Positions 1-11,425 of a stretch of 64,000 nucleotides of DNA are shown here, in pieces (the first letter of the stretch is position 1; every line of letters starts with the position of its first letter). A model generated the notes under the pieces. The model saw only the letters and a program-made list of their open reading frames with translations, ran no database searches and had not been told where the DNA came from. The DNA is from Nelumbo lutea (lineage: Eukaryota > Streptophyta > Magnoliopsida > Proteales > Nelumbonaceae). The DNA lies in NCBI GenBank assembly GCA_022828595.1, contig JAKGHH010000007.1, positions 41,711,973-41,775,972 of the forward strand, written 5' to 3'. The translations under genes were made by a program, and so were the position numbers.

Positions 1-707
1 AGTTCTCACCTTTTAGAAACTAAAAGCTCCCACTTTCTAGTTTCCATTTTTTATGAACTCAAAAACTATGCAGGAAGTAGATGACCAACAGACTAAGCAG
101 ATCTACCAACTTTATTTCAACTCGGATAAAGCCTCATCAGTCCTCTTCGTGAGGTACCCTCTACAAAGATGAGCTCTTTGTGGCTTCCACAGGAGTAGGC
201 GGCCAACAGACTGCATGGACGCCCTTGCTGGTTGAGCCTTCCAAGGCTCCTGTGCGAGCTAGTGACCTAAAGTCAGTAGTGCTGCCCTTGTAGATCGAGC
301 TCCTAGTAGCTTCTTGTAGGAGTGGGTAACCAACGTCACTAACGAGGCTAATGCAACGCAGTCGTAGCTCTAAGGTGTCGAGCTGATAAAGGACCTCGGC
401 ACCACATAAAACCCAGTCGCCTCTTCGGTATGGGCAAAATCAAAGATCAAGGAGAGTGGACTACGAGTCTCTCCCAGAGCTTAAGGGCTAAAGTGTCGAA
501 CTAGCAAAGACTTTGGCACCACATAAGACTCAGTCACCTCTTCGGGATGGGCAAAATCAAGGGTAAGGAGAGTGGGCTGCGAGTCACTCCTAGAGCCTAA
601 GGAATTGAATCGACGCTTACGAGCTCATCGAATTAGTCATTTTAGGCCAAAAGAAGCAATCTACTCCCTTCGTCGAGTTACTTTCAGCTCGAGAGTGGGG
701 ACTCCAA
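1..707 (+). other. Noncoding internal or 3' region of a decayed Ty3/gypsy element
   Basis: No coding frame of useful length is seen. The sequence is moderately GC-rich, contains a two-copy tandem repeat (370-603) and runs into a purine-rich stretch (gagagtgggga, about 690-700). That stretch looks like a polypurine tract just left of the LTR-like block that starts near 708. Assigning it to the region upstream of a 3' LTR is inference from this order; no pol domain is visible. Confidence 0.35.
370..603. repeat. Two-copy tandem repeat, ~118-bp unit
   Basis: The block starting ctaaggtgtcgagct (370) recurs as ctaaagtgtcgaact (488). It continues in register through the phrases cacataa, cagtc, cctcttcgg and gggcaaaatcaa to agagcctaagg. 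By eye the two copies are roughly 80-85% alike, so the duplication is old. No gene function is implied. Confidence 0.8.
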
Positions 708-798
708 TGATATTGTCGCACATGGCACCTCGGAACAACTAGGTGACATCCGGAACAACTTAGGCAACAACTTTCCTTAGCTAAGTTGATGGTGTCTC

Positions 799-983
799 AC
801 CTGGCGGCCTGGCCCAAGCGCCGACCTGGCGGCCTTGCACAAGCGCCGACCTGGCATCCTGGCCCAGGTGCCGAACTAGCGGCCTAGCCCAAGCGCGACC
901 TGCGGCCTAGCACAGGCGCGACCTGGTGGCCTGGCACAAGCACCAACCTAGCGGCCTAGCACAGGCGCCGACCTGGCAACCTG
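799..983. repeat. 25-bp GC-rich minisatellite inside the gypsy LTR
   Basis: Nearly eight units of about 25 bp with consensus acctggcggcctggcccaag plus cgccg run head to tail. Variation is mostly C/T and G/A changes. The array lies 150-330 bp upstream of the TATA-like box, in the U3 part of the presumed LTR. Confidence 0.85.
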
Positions 984-1127
984 TGAGACGTGCTCGCCAA
1001 CAAATTCGGCATGCATATCCTAACACTCCCACGATCCTTGGAAGTTGGCCCACGTTCCAAACGATCCGAAGGGTGGTCAACGTGCATGGCGGTTGCCTCC
1101 AGGAATCTCGGACCACCAAACCATGCC

Positions 1128-1135
1128 TATATAAA
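1128..1135 (+). promoter_or_regulatory. TATA box of the gypsy LTR
   Basis: TATATAAA followed by ggcaccaaccc is placed as expected for the LTR promoter, about 75 bp before the R/U5-like sequence. It is recognised from sequence only. Confidence 0.45.
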
Positions 1136-1379
1136 GGCACCAACCCTAATGACATGAGGGGGGCAAGTAAGCATATTCTAGCTCTCATACTTTGTGATTT
1201 TTAGCTCGCAGTCTACTATGAGAGTACTAACTTAAGCATCAGAGCGACCTCGCCAGGTTAGCTACCCTGGATCCTCTGACATTGATTCCTTGTAGGTCTC
1301 TAAAGAACTACGAAGCTCAACAATCAATCCAGCTCACCACTAGGCAGCTCGACCCTCTGGTCATCTCGGCACCTAATAG

Positions 1380-1384
1380 GCAAC
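1380..1384. repeat. Target-site duplication GCAAC, left copy
   Basis: Identical to 3290-3294 on the other side of the solo LTR. Confidence 0.85.
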
Positions 1385-1944
1385 TAAAGGAATGGAAAGA
1401 TCTATCGTATGGATGCCCGGATAATGCGGAATAGAATGGGTGAATTTCAAAAATATCTTTCCTTCCTACAACTGGGAATCACATTCCCTGTTTTAGAAAA
1501 CTAATTTTCAAGGATCAATCTTGAATCAAGAACCAAACCAAATCTGAACAAAATAGTAGGAGAGGGAAATACCTGATATGGAGAATTAATATCCCCCACA
1601 AAGGTGTTCACGCCCAGAAAAGTCACCAAAGACTGCTCCCACTGAAGATGGTGCAATGCCGGACGAAGCAGAATCAGCAACGTTCTTCACAAGAACCAGA
1701 TCCTTCGCAAGAACCCACTGGACAGAAGGTGAGCACAACTTCTTTTCAATTCTTTCACAAATAATTGAAATCAAGAACACTTCTTGATGACTCCCATGTG
1801 AGTGGAGATGAACTACTAAAGGCGGTGGCGGCAGGAAGGAGGCGGGAGGGAGAAATTGGCACTATCTCACTATATGCTGATTTCTCTCTTCTGTGTTCTA
1901 TATGTATCTCAGATGAGTGTTTTGAGGCTGCCGCCCCCTCCTCC

Positions 1945-1951
1945 TTTTATA
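1945..1951 (-). promoter_or_regulatory. TATA box of the copia solo LTR
   Basis: On the minus strand this reads TATAAAA followed by ggaggagg. Sister LTRs have decayed versions at the matching place (for example TATGAAAG near 20350). It is the best TATA candidate in the LTR family. Confidence 0.4.
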
Positions 1952-2643
1952 ATCCTAAAGGGATCAGCTCCTAATCCTATTAGGAGATGTTGATCCCCTT
2001 AAGTGATAAGGTAGAGTCCTTATCTAATCTGCAGATCATGATCAGCCCCCCTAATTTGATTAGGAGTTTCTAGATTTGAATCATATTCAAATATGGACTC
2101 TTACTGAGTGGATAGGAACTTTTCCTTATCCTTTAAGGCTGGTCCATATCTCAAATTCGCCCCTTTCAAGCCAATCTAATTAGCCCAGCTCGTATTGGGC
2201 TTTTGGCCCATTAAGTGTATGTGCTACTTAAGCCTTCCAAATTGCTGCCTAGTTGGGCTTTCTCTATATGGCGTGCGACCCAAACGTTGATCTACACATC
2301 AGCCATAAGGGTTCAGCCCAACCTTTGTCACAAGGCCTAGTCGAATTCATTGGAAGGCCTAGTGAACCCCTTGAGCCCATCATATGAACTCTATGGGCCC
2401 AACACTTACACTAAGTGGTCCTTGGGCCAAGCCACCTTGTAACACCTAAATACTGTGGGCAAATACAAGATTAGCCCATCAAGTTTAACCCTCAAATGCC
2501 TTACACTTAACCTCTTAGCCATAATGATCAAACACTTTCCCGACAAAGGGATGACCTCTCCCCTGACTGCAAGGTACAGTGCTGCACTCTCCTCTTGCAT
2601 GGACCCCGGGGATTAAAACCTTTTGCAAACAATTTTGAAAACC

Positions 2644-2663
2644 TATATATATATATATATATT
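2644..2663. repeat. TA microsatellite in the LTR
   Basis: A run of TA dinucleotides occurs at the same LTR position as those near 5215-5237 and 12712-12732. Its length differs between copies. Confidence 0.8.
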
Positions 2664-3289
2664 TTGCAAAACAAAATTTCAACGATTGAAATCAACTGCC
2701 GGCAGTTTTGGTTTTCATCATAGAGAGTGCATTTCCCCGATCATTACCTTTGTCTGACAAAGGGGCTGATCCTGTCACTATGATCACCCACTCAGATGGG
2801 TTCATGAACCATCTCAACATACCCAGGTTTTGACCCCCTCTAAAGGTCTCATTGACTGGCATATCAAAGATGGCCCAATCCGCCACTCAGTGCGGTACCA
2901 TAATCGAGTCTAGGGGTCAAGTGTAACATTTCAGTTTTGCCCACTAATCGCCAAGGTCCAAGGCATTACTGGAATTCTGGTCCAGTTCAAGGTCTCAAGT
3001 TGATCCCAGACTACATGTACCTCGAGTCTCACCTTAGTGGCAGGGACAGGCCACCCCAACCGACTTGGCGGTACATCAATGTTAGCCTTATCAAGATAGG
3101 TCTCCCTAGACCAACCCACTGGCCGTGAATGTTCTAAACCAACACAAGTCTCATAAGTGTCCAATTTTAAGGATATTACACAGAAACACACCACATGACA
3201 TGAATCAAATATGCACTTTATTCATTTACAATAAATGTCATAAGTACATCAAACTGATTGGAGCTAAGGGCATACAAATCTGTCTAATA

Positions 3290-3294
3290 GCAAC
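3290..3294. repeat. Target-site duplication GCAAC, right copy
   Basis: Identical to 1380-1384. The flanking gypsy sequence reads continuously if the LTR and one copy are removed. Confidence 0.85.
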
Positions 3295-3988
3295 TCGACA
3301 CTCTGGTCTGCTCATCACCTAACCTGCCTAGCTTGGCCCAGTCAGCTCATCACCTAACCTGCCTAGCTCGGCCCAGTCAGTTCGACACCTAACCTACCCA
3401 GCTCGACCCAGTTAACTCGGCACCTAATCTGCCCCCAGCTCCGCCTGGTAAGCTCGGCATCCAGGTCCTCATCCAGCAAAAGTTCACTCCGGCCTATGAG
3501 TCATCGGCCACTTAGAAACAAACCAAATGACAAGGTATTTAGCACAAAAAATTGATACATCACCAAAAATTGATTCATCACTCCTCACATCTTATCAATC
3601 ACACGTCAACGAATTCCAGACCAAGTCGATGCTTATCCGAGCTGGTCTGAGCCCCATAGGTAGGTTGGCCTTATTGCACTTGGTTATTTTTGTAGTCGGG
3701 TAAGCTTTATTGCGTTTGATTGATTTCTACTTTTGTTGTAGACATGTCTAGTACTTCGTCCATTTTGGATGTTGTTAATAGGCCCTCTAAGAAGAAGAAA
3801 ATAGCTGGTGATTCTTCTACTCATTCATCGGTGATGGAACAGGGATCCATTGATGGGAGGTTGGTTGGAAGGAGGTCAATCAAGTGTGAGGTGGTTGACC
3901 TTGAGGAGGGTGAAAACCCAATGTATGTCAATCCATCCTCCTAGGGCATCCTAGATCTCGCAGCTCGGTCGCCAATACCCCATGTCCC
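3295..3988 (+). mobile_element. Gypsy LTR remainder and leader-like sequence
   Basis: From 3295 to about 3440 a ~35-bp phrase built on ctcggcacctaacctgcctag is repeated about four times. It is followed by cagctccgcctggtaagctcgg and then lower-GC sequence. The stretch 3745-3944 encodes a short open frame of about 66 codons starting MSSTSSILDVV, basic and serine-rich, with no recognised domain. It could be the remains of the first gypsy open reading frame, but that is only inference from position. A copia LTR starts at 3989. Confidence 0.35.
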
Positions 3989-5848
3989 TGAAAGAATGGT
4001 AGGATCCATCTAATGGACGCCAAGAAAGGTGCGGAATGGGGGGGCGAATTTCAAAAAAAAATTCCTACCTTCTTCCAACTGGAAATCATATTCCCTAAAT
4101 TTAGAATACATTATTCAAGGAACCTACTTGAACCATAAACAAATAAGATCTAAACCAAAAGGAAACAGGAAGGATTATACCTGATTCGGAGAAATAATAT
4201 CTCCCAAAGTTGGTGTTCACGCCCAAAAAGTAACCAAGATCCGCTCTTGCTGAAGATGACACAGCTGTGTTTCTTGCAAGACTATTGTCAAGAACTGCTT
4301 TCTTGACTTCTTGTTGCTGCAAAGATCCAATCTTCCAACAGGTAGTGGCGGCAGCTGAAGGAGGAGAAGTCTAGGGACGAAGAGGGCAGAATTGTCTCTT
4401 CTCTCTGGAGTCTATGAGAGATCAAATCTCAGATTGCAGGATGTGTTTCTTGCTTACTCAAACCCCCTAGTTCGAAATCTAATATTTCTGCTAGGGTTTT
4501 CTCCTCTTTCTTCTTGATTAAGAAACCTCCCAATATTTTGGGAGTTATCCCAATCCAAATCAGTATTTGGATAGAGGTTAATCTTAATCCTATCTACAGA
4601 TTAAGTTAGTTAACTCCTGATCTTATCAGGAGGTTACCGGATTCAAATCTAATTTGAATTTGGTCTCTTAGAGTGGATAAGGTCAAAGACCTAATCCTTT
4701 TACTAACACTAATCTCATATTCGCCCTATGAACTGGTGGTCATATCAGCCTAGTTCAAAATGGGCTTTTGGCCCATTAATTGTTCAGTGTTTAACTAGTT
4801 TCCAACCTGCTGCCCAGTTGGGCTTCTTTGGATGGCGTGGGACCCAAGCATTGATCTACACACCAGCCACATGGGTTTGGCCCAGCCTTTATTACAAGGC
4901 CCAGCTGAATTCACTGAAAGACTCAATGACCCCCTCGAGCCCATCACATGGACCCTATTGGCCCAACACTGACATTAAGTGGTCCTTGGGCCAAGCTATC
5001 TTATAAAAACCCAGGGACTTTGGGCAGGTGCAAGATTAGTCCATCAGGTATTATCCTAAATGGTCTTACACTTAACCTCTCAGCCCTTAATGATCAAGCA
5101 CTGCCCGACAACAGAAGACCTCTCTCTCGGCTACAAGGAACTGTGCCGCACTCTCTACTCACATGGATCCCGGGAATTAAAACCTTTTGCAAATCTTTTG
5201 AAACCGTACATATACATATATATATATATATATATATCTTATTTTGCAAAACAAAATTCCAACGATTGAAATCAACTGCCGGCAGTTTGGTTTCCATCAG
5301 AGAGAGTGCATTACCGATCATTACCATTGTCCGACAAAGGGGCTGATCCTGTCACTATGACCACTCACTCAGATGAATTCTCAGACTGCCCCAACATGTC
5401 CAGGTTTTGACCCCCACTAAGGATCTTACTGATTGACACATCAAAGACAGCCCGATCTGACACCAAGTGATGTGTCATAATCGAGTCTAGGGGTTAGGTG
5501 TAAATTTCCAGTTTTGCCCATCTGTCTCCAAGGTCTAGGGCAATACTGAAAATCTGGTCTGCTCCCATACTGCATGTGCCTTGGGTCTTATCCTGATGGC
5601 CAAAACAAGCCATCCCAACACTCGATGGCACACCAGTATCAGCCTTGGCAGGATAAATCTCCCCAGACTTATCCAAGGGCTGTGAACATTTAAAACTAAC
5701 ACAAGTTTCTATAAGTGTCCAGTTTTAGGGTCTTACATAGAATTATACCAAACAATATGAATCAAACATGCACTTTAATTTATTTCCACTAAATAACAAA
5801 AGTACATCAAATCCGATTGAAGTTAAGGGCATACAAGACTGTCTAACA
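3989..5848 (-). repeat. 3' LTR of copia element 1
   Basis: Starts TGAAAGAATGG and ends GTCTAACA; 1860 bp. It matches 11426-13355 but lacks about 100 bp of that copy, between the acagctgtg and gcaagact phrases near 4265. It contains a TA microsatellite near 5215-5237. Confidence 0.9.
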
Positions 5849-5863
5849 GCTCCCACTTGCACT
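5849..5863 (-). other. Polypurine tract of copia element 1
   Basis: On the minus strand the bases directly before the LTR read caagtgggagc, a typical plus-strand primer tract abutting the 3' LTR. The pol stop codon lies only a few bases away. Confidence 0.75.
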
Positions 5864-5864
5864 T

Positions 5865-7430
5865 AGGTCCAATCTGGTACAAGCCGGAGTCCCATGCTTT
5901 CCATGTGTTTCTCAAACACCTTCTGTGTTAGTGGCTTAGTCAATGGGTCTACCACATTGTCCGCTGATGCTACCTCTTAAAATCATCCTCCCGTAGGTCC
6001 AGTGTTGTCATACAACAGTGGAATGGGTGATGTACAGAATTCCAAATTCAGGAATGAACACCTTCATTCATAAGGCAACCTCACTTATGGCAATGCGCTC
6101 GGCTTGGGTTGTGGACTATTAATTTGCTACTCAGGACCTCTATTTGCTGACATTCAGGAAACAATACACGATCCTATCGTGAAAACATATCCAGACGTAG
6201 ATTTTCTATCATCTGGATCCGATTGGAAATCGACATCTGTATACCCCAGAACTTGTAATGAACTACCATCGAATGCCAGACAAAACTCTTTTGTCCTTCG
6301 AAGGTATTTAAGTATGTTCTTCACAGCAGTCCAATGCTCCTGCCCTGGGTTAGCCTGGAATCTGCTTACCACACTCACTGCCTGAGCTATGTCCGGGCGA
6401 GTGCACAGCATGGCAAACATGATGCTCCCTACGGCTGAGGCATAGGGAACATCTCTCATGCCCTCAATCTCCTCAGAAGTCTTGAGAGACATCTTCTTGG
6501 AGAGAGTTACTCCATGTCTGAAAGGAACATTTCCTTTCTTGGAGTTTTCCATGCTGTACTTTTTGACAATTTTGTCAATGTAAGCAGCCTGGGATAATCC
6601 AATTATCATCTTCAATCTATCTCTATAGAGTCGAAGACCCAGTATGTATGAAGCTTCTCCAAGATCTTTCATGGAGAACTGCTGTGACATCCATACCTTG
6701 ACCGAAGTCAACATCCCTACATCATTCCCAATGAGTAGGATATCGTCCACTACAATACTAAAGAAGTAATCTTATCCCCACTGGACTTCTTGTAAACACA
6801 GGGCTCATCCGGATTCTGCTCAAAGTCAAACGTTTTGATGGCAGAATCAAAATGGATGTTCCAACTCCTAGAAGCCAGATTAAGTCCATATATGGATCTG
6901 TTGAGTTTACATACCATGTGTTCCTAACCAGCAGCAATAAAGCCTCGCGGCTGCTGCATGTAGATATCTTCACTAAGATCTCCATTCAGGAATGCGGTTT
7001 TGACATCCATTTGCCAAATCTCATAGTTATGGTATGCTGCTACAACTAGTAGGATCCTAATGGATTTAAGCATGGCCACGGGCGAAAAGGTTTCCTCATA
7101 ATCGATGCCTTCTTTCTGAGTATACCCTTTTGCCACCAAGCGAGCTTTGTAGGTCTCAATCCTGCCATCGGGGCCCTTCTTCCACTTGTAGATCCATTTG
7201 CAACCAATTGCTTTTACCCCGGAGGGCGGATCTACTAGAGTCCAGACTCCATTGGTCTCCATCGAGTCCATCTCAACTCTCATGGCCTCCACCCACTTCT
7301 GGGAATCTATGTCTAACATAGCTTCCGCGTAAGTCACGGGATCCTCTTCACTAGTCAAGGCTTCCACCAGGTAGGTATTCTAGTCATAACCATATTGGAC
7401 TAGTGGTCTGGATACTTAGGTGGACCTTCC
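5865..7430 (-). pseudogene. Copia element 1 Pol: reverse transcriptase and RNase H
   Basis: This decayed RT/RNase H region runs from high to low coordinates. The RT start shows [18 protein letters not shown] and later [11 protein letters not shown] (near 7300-7190), then [19 protein letters not shown]. The catalytic box reads VVDD (6742-6753) where YVDD is expected, just after a frameshift. RNase H is recognised by DRKSTSGYVF (near 6205), and the last residues, DPLTKPLTQKVFEKHME, end in a stop near 5867. At least two frame changes (near 6985/6924 and 6755) and stops near 6110 break the frame. It would have copied element RNA into DNA in cytoplasmic particles. Dead copy. Confidence 0.85.
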
Positions 7431-7433
7431 AGG

Positions 7434-8594
7434 TTAGTCACTACCTGGAACTTGTGGGACATCTCCCACTGCTCCTGAGCTCTCCTCATCAAGAACTATT
7501 TCCTGACGGTGAGTGTCCATGATATATTCGGATTCTAAGAATTGGGTGTTTCGACTGCAGAACACTTTCTGCTCACTTGGGTCATAAAATAGATAACTCA
7601 CAGAATCCTTTGGGTAGCCTATAAATAGGCAACGGCTGGTTTTGGATTCCAACTTGTCTACACTTGTTCTTCTAACGTGTGCAGCACAACCCCAAATCTT
7701 CAAGTGTCTTACACTTGGCTTCCTTCCGGTCCATAGTTCATATGGATTTTTCGGAACCGATTTGGTTGGAACCCGATTCAGCACGTAGATAGCAATCTCT
7801 AATGCATATCCCCAAAAGGATGTGGGTAATTCTGAGCGTACGAGAAGTGACCGGACCATGTCCAACAAGGTCCTATTCCTCCTCTCTGAAACACCGTTGA
7901 GTTGTGGTGTAGCAGGAGGAGCTAGTTGTGACATTATCCCATTGTCCTTTAAGTAGTCCCTGAATTCGTCAGAGAGATACTCGCCACCTCGATCCGATCG
8001 AAGGGCCTTAACTTCTCTCCCTAACTGTTTCTCGACTTCCTGTCTGAATTTTTTTAACTTTTCAAATGACTCAAACTTGTGTCTCATTTGGTACACGTAA
8101 CCATATCATGAAAAATCATCTGTAAAGGTGATGAAATACTCATGTTAATTTTGTGTCCTAACACTCATGGGACCACATACATTAGTATGTATTTGGTCAA
8201 GTGTGCCTGCAGCTCTTTCAGGCTTACCGTCAAATGGCCGCTTAGTCATCTTACCTTGAAGGCAAGGCTCACAAGTGGGAAGATTTTGTACAGTTAAAAA
8301 ATCCAAAGGACCATCATTTACCAGCCATGTGATTCGGTCAACACTGATGTGGCCAAGCCGGTAATGCCAGAGGCACGTGGGATTTACTGTATCACGATTT
8401 TTTTTCTTGGGATTTTCGACCGACGTAGTTTCGGTTAAGTTAGTTTTCAGAGAAGGATGTAGAACATAGAGACCGTTCTCCAGTTCTCCGTATGCGATGA
8501 ATTTGTTATTCCGTTTAACAGTAATCATATTACTAAAATAAACATTATATCCATCAGCACACATTTTATAAACAGAAATTAAATTTCTTCTCAA
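7434..8594 (-). pseudogene. Copia element 1 Pol: GAG-pre-integrase and integrase
   Basis: The zinc-binding start HYRLGHIS and the CEPC pair mark the GAG-pre-integrase module (about 8390-8270). The integrase core follows, with [13 protein letters not shown] (near 7985) and the [15 protein letters not shown] block carrying the catalytic glutamate (near 7890). The first core motif reads IHTNVCGP where family members have IHTDVCGP, so the first catalytic aspartate is lost. A TGA stop replaces the arginine of the DDFSRYGYVY block near 8108. The C-terminal part (7560-7680) has the family phrase KTSRCLFIGYPKDS. The copy cannot integrate itself. Confidence 0.85.
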
Positions 8595-9655
8595 ATTCTA
8601 TACATAAAGACAAGCTTTAAGTACAAGCACTCCTCCTCTAAAAACTAATTCTACGGTTCCTATTGCCACAACTGCCACACTTGCAGTCATTCCTAAGAAT
8701 AGTGTCACTTTGCCTTCACTCAATCTTCTGCTAACTTTGAACCCCTGCAGTGAGTTACACGCATGAGTTCAAGCCCAGAGTCAACACACCAGGACACAGA
8801 AGTAACTAACATATTAGTTTCTATGACACAAGTTTCGTCGTTACCTTTCTTAGATTCCAGGTAGGTAGGACAGTTCCTCTTCTAGTGGTCGGTCTGCTTG
8901 CAGAAGTGATAGACATCAGATGCCTTGTTCTTCTTCTACTTCTTAGGTTTGGTAGTTTTCTTCTATGTCTTTTTTGCCTTTCTCTTTTTCTTGCCCGATT
9001 TGTTAGCTTCGGCAAGCATAACCGCAGGTTCATCCTTCTTGATTATATCCTCGGCCCTCTATAACATATTATTGAGTTCTTGGACGCTAACATTCAGCTT
9101 ATTCATGTTATAGTTCATTGTGAACGCATTGAAGGAAAAGGGCAAAGAATTCGTAATGGCATCCACTTGCGTGCCAAGATCTAGCCCGGATCCAAGGGCT
9201 TCAAGTTCGTTAATGTAGCCCATCATTCGAAGACAATGGTCAAGAACTTTCTGCCCCTTGGACATATGCGCGGTCATGAACAGTTTCAGGACCTTCTGTC
9301 GAGTAGAACGGTTATGCTCTTCATACATTGTCTTTAGACTGTCTAATATGTCCTTGGCTAGTTTGATATGATCGAACTGCCTCTGTATTGAATTATCTAG
9401 TGAGGCAATGACAAAGCAGTGGGTTAGGGAGTTCTTATCCTCCCAATCTTGGTAGTCCCTCCTACGGGCCTCAGAAGCCCTATCACTCGGATGCTCCGGG
9501 GCAGGACTTTTCACCACCTTATCTAACTTTTCAGAAATTAGGACCAGCATAAGATTTTTGTACCAGTCGGCATAGTTTGGGCCCTTAAGCTTGTTTTCAT
9601 CTAGAAGCTTTGTGAATTGACTGTTTGCCATTTTCTGATAAAATAACAAAATCAT
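8595..9655 (-). pseudogene. Copia element 1 Gag and start of protease
   Basis: Gag begins with the methionine at 9653-9655 (MILLF...) or more likely at MANSQFTKLLDENKLKG, seven codons later. The family phrases LKGPNYADWYKNL and FMTAHMSKGQKVLDHCLRMM are clear. The zinc knuckle (8870-8915) has lost its first cysteine (Tyr instead) and carries a TAG stop where the conserved tryptophan belongs. Basic, lysine-rich sequence follows the body. The protease DSG motif is present near 8740 but its frame is shifted directly after. Gag would have packaged element RNA; this copy is broken. Confidence 0.8.
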
Positions 9656-11411
9656 TAGTCCACAACCTTAGTTTGATTCAAATTACCTACATAGATATGG
9701 CTTTTAAAATATGTTCCATTCCCATTTATTCATCTCTAAGATTTCCCTCCTTTCTCAGTGATGGAGACGACGGAATGTCTCTGAAAATGTGGGAAATCAC
9801 ATGGTGCACATGAAGCCAACTGTTTCAACTGCATAACTCCACCACCTTTCTATGACGGATCATATTCACTCATCAGATGAGTTTCCCTTCGGCCTTTGTC
9901 AGACAAGGTTCAGAGCCGTTTTCAGGTAAACCTTTCTGTCCAGTCAGTGCACACCCATCATATTCAAGTTACGCCAAGGTACTATGAGAGGGTTCCCATT
10001 TTCTGGTGAAGCCCTCCCACATCGGTCTATGACGCCCCTATCATCTTATGAAACACTCTAACAGATCCAACAGCAAATGGATAGCCCAATTTTATGGTGT
10101 GTTTCCTCATTACTGGTGGACCCATCATTGTACTAATGATAGAAGGCCTTTAGAGAGTCCATTATATGGATCTCCCTATCACATGCATTCATATTTGCTG
10201 GAGGGAATAGAATTACACTCTAGTTCTAATTTAGGTCAAACCAAATTGGCTCCCACTGACTTTCATAAAGTCAGATTTCTAGTGGGCCTTAATCAGCTAG
10301 GGGTTCCATACGCATCCCTTTTCAGGGTTGTGGGGCCCACCAAGAAAGGAAATGTCATCCAATGACCTTAAGGGACACCATGGCAATGATGTGCATTCAG
10401 CCATGGTGTGCGCAAGAGCCATTAACGAATCATCATGGGCCAAGTGCCTATGGCCCATGGTCGCAGCACATCAAACATTCAATCATCACATGAAAAATGA
10501 GGAATTGATCCAATCAATCAACTACTGTAAAGCCCATTAAATGGCCCAATTAAAATCCAAAACATTAACAATTAATGTCTACTAGGTGTATGGGCTGAAT
10601 CGTAGTTAGCAGTTCGGCCCATACAGCTTTTTTTACAAGTGTGGACTTTTGTAGTTTTAACCTTTTAAAACTGGGCTCTACAGGTGGGCCGAATTAATCC
10701 CTGTAATTGAACATCAGATTTGGAACAAAAGTGTGAGAAAAGTGGACTAAGAAAATAGTCCCTTTCGAACCCCCAGATTCAGTCCAAATAGTTTTGGTCC
10801 AATCTGGTCCGAAATGGTCTAAAACTGATTTTCAATTCAAGAATTAATTTATGAAAGATCTGAAATTAATGATTTTGATTTTACACAAACACAAATCAAC
10901 TTTGGACTGTTTGCACTACCTGCAAAACAGAGGCTAATCACTAGGGTTGCAGTTTCACAAACTGCAAATCGCAGAGAACGATGTCTCCATCTGCAAATCT
11001 CCAGTGCCACCTTCTTCTTCCTTCTTCTTTAATCAAGAAAATAAAATATAAAACAGAAATCCTATTTCTATTAATTAATTACATTCTTGATCAAATCCTA
11101 TACATTCAGTCTAATAAAAAAAATTATTTACAGACCAAATTGAATAGAAAAGGAAAAAGGGTGCGCAGACCATCTGCGCCAAATATGCACTGCAATCTCC
11201 AGGTTCGAACAGTCCATTAAATCAAAATAAATAAAGAACAGTTCTAAATAAATTTTGGATTTAACAGAAATTAATTTCAGATCAATCACCCTTAACAAGA
11301 AACAATTTCTTGAAATAAAGAAAACAATCTACGCAAATCTTGGCAGAACATCATCTGTCCATCTGCGCAGGTTCAGATCTGATTTTCTTTTGGTTCAAGA
11401 TTCGAACATGT
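9656..11411 (-). other. Long leader of copia element 1
   Basis: About 1.75 kb between the primer-binding site and gag, without a supported gene. The same sequence occurs between gag and primer site in element 2 (18015-19765), so it belongs to the element. Short open stretches on either strand are not conserved between the two copies. Confidence 0.7.
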
Positions 11412-11424
11412 GGCTCTGATACCA
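11412..11424 (-). other. Primer-binding site, initiator tRNA-Met
   Basis: The minus strand reads TGGTATCAGAGCC one base inside the 5' LTR. It is complementary to the 3' end of plant initiator tRNA-Met, the usual primer of Ty1/copia elements. The identical site is at 19766-19778. Confidence 0.95.
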
Positions 11425-11425
11425 C

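Larger units (their letters stand above)
708..1384 (+). mobile_element. GC-rich Ty3/gypsy LTR, left part
   Basis: The block starts TGATATTGTCGCA next to a purine tract. It holds a 25-bp GC-rich tandem array (799-983) and a promoter-like TATATAAA at 1128-1135. Downstream is the phrase cttaagcatcagagcg, a wording common at the R/U5 part of plant Tat-type gypsy LTRs; similar wording recurs on the minus strand near 25500 and on the plus strand at 52100. A solo copia LTR interrupts it at 1385, and the rest resumes at 3295. The exact right end is not resolved and no primer-binding site was found. Confidence 0.5.
1385..3289 (-). mobile_element. Solo LTR of the copia family
   Basis: This 1905-bp block matches, along its whole length, the LTRs at 3989, 11426 and 19780. 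It starts TAAAGGAATGG where a sister LTR starts TGAAAGATTGG, and it ends TCTAATA where sisters end TCTAACA. The 5-bp sequence GCAAC lies immediately before (1380-1384) and after (3290-3294), so this is a complete LTR with target-site duplication and no internal region, the classic product of LTR-LTR recombination. Both outer dinucleotides have decayed from TG and CA. Orientation is taken from the sister elements, whose genes lie on the minus strand. Confidence 0.9.

Noticed and set aside
907..1204. Overlapping open stretches of 92-93 codons on both strands
   Set aside because: They translate the GC-rich 25-bp array and LTR promoter region; both strands are open because of composition.
4948..5346. 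132-codon plus-strand open stretch through the TA microsatellite
   Set aside because: It is LTR sequence; the IYIYIYIY run comes from the TA repeat and the frame is not conserved in sister LTRs.
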